From Hoeflea prorocentri (GTDB lineage: Bacteria; Pseudomonadota; Alphaproteobacteria; Rhizobiales; Rhizobiaceae): a stretch of 64,000 nucleotides of DNA. The notes under the pieces are model-generated. The model did not search any database, was not told where the DNA came from, and saw only the letters and a list, made by a program, of their open reading frames with translations. The stretch covers positions 1-64,000 of the forward strand of contig NZ_JAPJZI010000002.1 in NCBI RefSeq assembly GCF_027944115.1, read 5' to 3'. Below, one piece after another: positions 63,003 through 64,000 of the stretch (its first letter is position 1; each line of letters opens with the position of its first letter). A program made the position numbers and the translations under genes.

Positions 63003-64000
63003 ATGAAAGATTCGCCGCAACTGCCGCTTGGCTGCGAGACTGCCATTGTGCCGGTCATGGTCCCCCTGCCGACGCCGCAGGCCTATTCCTATGCCGTGCC
63101 GGAGGGCCTGGAGGCCGCTCCGGGTGCGATCGTGCAGGTGCCGCTGGGCCCGAGACAGGTCGCCGGTATTGTCTGGGATGGCGAGACCGACGCGGTTGAC
63201 CCGAAGAAACTGCGCCCCATCACCCATGTCTTCGATTGCCCGCCGATTGCCGCGGATATGCGCCGGTTTCTTGACTGGGTGGCGGCCTATACATTGTCGC
63301 CGCCGGGTCTTGTTGCCCGCATGGCGCTGCGCGCTCCGGCGGCATTCGAGCCGGCGGCTCCGACACAGGGGTTGAGATTGGGACGCGCGCGTCCGGAGCG
63401 CATGACGGCTGCCCGCGAACGGGTCATTGCCATGGCAGAAGACGGTTTGAGCTGGACCCGCACCGGGTTGGCGCGGGCCGCCGGTGTTTCCGTCAGCGTT
63501 GTCGACGGGCTCTTGAAGCAAGATGTTTTCGAGACGATCCTGATACCGCCGCAGCCGGTGGTGCCTCATCCCGATCCTGATTTCCGCTTGCCGGAACTGA
63601 GTGATGATCAACAGGCTGCTGTTCGCCGTTTGCTCGGTGAGGGTGGAAAGCCGCCGGCCGTATCGCTGATTGATGGGGTCACAGGATCGGGCAAGACGGA
63701 GGTTTACTTCGAAGCGGTGGCCGAGACGATCCGGCAGGGCCGGCAGGTGCTTATCCTGCTGCCGGAAATCGCGCTGACCTCGGTTTTTCTGGAGCGCTTT
63801 GAACGGCGCTTCGGCTGCAAGCCGGCCGAATGGCATTCGGAGCTTGCGCCGCGCATGCGCGAGAAAGTCTGGCGGCAGGCGGCGACCGGCGATGTTCGTG
63901 TCGTTGCAGGCGCGCGCTCGTCACTCTTTCTGCCCTTTGAAAATCTCGGCCTTGTTATCGTCGATGAAGAGCACGATGCCGCCTATAAACAGGAAGACCG
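63003..64000 (+). CDS. priA: Primosomal protein N' PriA (5' part, runs off window)
   Basis: 332 codons of the replication-restart helicase. The N-terminal 3'-DNA-binding domain has VPLPTPQAYSYAVPEG and GAIVQVPLGPRQVAGIVW (about 20-60), a winged-helix region follows (about 140-190), and the helicase part has Walker A GVTGSGKTEVYFEA (about 226-239), LLPEIALTSVFLERFERRFG and Walker B VIVDEEHDAAYKQED at the window end. No stop is met before 64000. The ATG at 63003 has no strong ribosome site; an in-frame ATG at 62934 would add 23 residues. Fe/Zn-binding Cys pairs lie beyond the window. Confidence 0.93.
   Translation, partial: MKDSPQLPLGCETAIVPVMVPLPTPQAYSYAVPEGLEAAPGAIVQVPLGPRQVAGIVWDGETDAVDPKKLRPITHVFDCPPIAADMRRFLDWVAAYTLSPPGLVARMALRAPAAFEPAAPTQGLRLGRARPERMTAARERVIAMAEDGLSWTRTGLARAAGVSVSVVDGLLKQDVFETILIPPQPVVPHPDPDFRLPELSDDQQAAVRRLLGEGGKPPAVSLIDGVTGSGKTEVYFEAVAETIRQGRQVLILLPEIALTSVFLERFERRFGCKPAEWHSELAPRMREKVWRQAATGDVRVVAGARSSLFLPFENLGLVIVDEEHDAAYKQED

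Overview
This 64 kb window is chromosomal DNA of an alphaproteobacterium, most likely of the order Hyphomicrobiales (Rhizobiales). The gene order supports this: ftsY-mtaB-dapF; ffh-chorismate mutase-rpsP-rimM-trmD-rplS-leuC; sdhCDAB; zapE-mdh-sucCD-sucAB-lpdA-xerC; and fsa next to priA. So do the Ala/Glu-rich tails on S16 and L19, an Omp19-like protease-inhibitor lipoprotein, and high-GC coding DNA with strong third-position GC bias. I saw no rRNA, tRNA, IS element, prophage or CRISPR array.

Layout. 1-7.5 kb: the start of ftsY with a hexanucleotide Pro-Glu repeat, mtaB-dapF, an NAPE-PLD-like metallo-beta-lactamase, a divergent Lrp regulator / PLP gamma-family enzyme pair, a cupin and a membrane class III cyclase. 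7.5-15.6 kb: a large chemoreceptor, an orphan XRE-type regulator, long gene-free stretches with operator-like palindromes, an SH3b protein, two tandem Lin0512-family genes and a 14-TM MFS exporter. 16-24 kb: the SRP/ribosome operon, a two-gene amino-acid ABC importer and leuC. 24-33 kb: a GGDEF cyclase, small exported proteins, sdhCDAB, an APC permease, exported MsrA and the Omp19-like lipoprotein. 33-46 kb: zapE, mdh, sucCD, sucAB, lpdA, a TraB/GumN protein and xerC. 46-57 kb: an acyltransferase, a membrane chemoreceptor with a small coupled partner, an AAA ATPase, an EEP-family hydrolase, a TetR/anion transporter/glycerate kinase set and a TetR-controlled pair of membrane genes. 62-64 kb: fsa and the 5' part of priA.

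The core is one metabolic neighbourhood. Succinate dehydrogenase, malate dehydrogenase, succinyl-CoA synthetase and all three subunits of the 2-oxoglutarate dehydrogenase complex lie within 18 kb. The mdh and sucA leaders hold notable palindromes and hairpins.

The most unusual region is 56.9-62.2 kb. Around an AT-rich divergent promoter region it combines a Tat-type small exported protein whose predicted mature part is about 40 residues of almost pure Ser/Pro, a transferase resembling the eukaryotic Skp1 hydroxyproline GlcNAc-transferase family, an HtrL/YibB (WlaTC-like) glycosyltransferase, a protein with an FkbM-like segment fused to a glycosyltransferase-like domain, a PqqD-like (RiPP recognition element) protein, and an HPr-kinase-like P-loop protein. 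I infer a peptide or protein modification system (glycosylation, possibly with phosphorylation) acting on the small Ser/Pro-rich protein. That is a hypothesis from gene content, not a demonstrated function.
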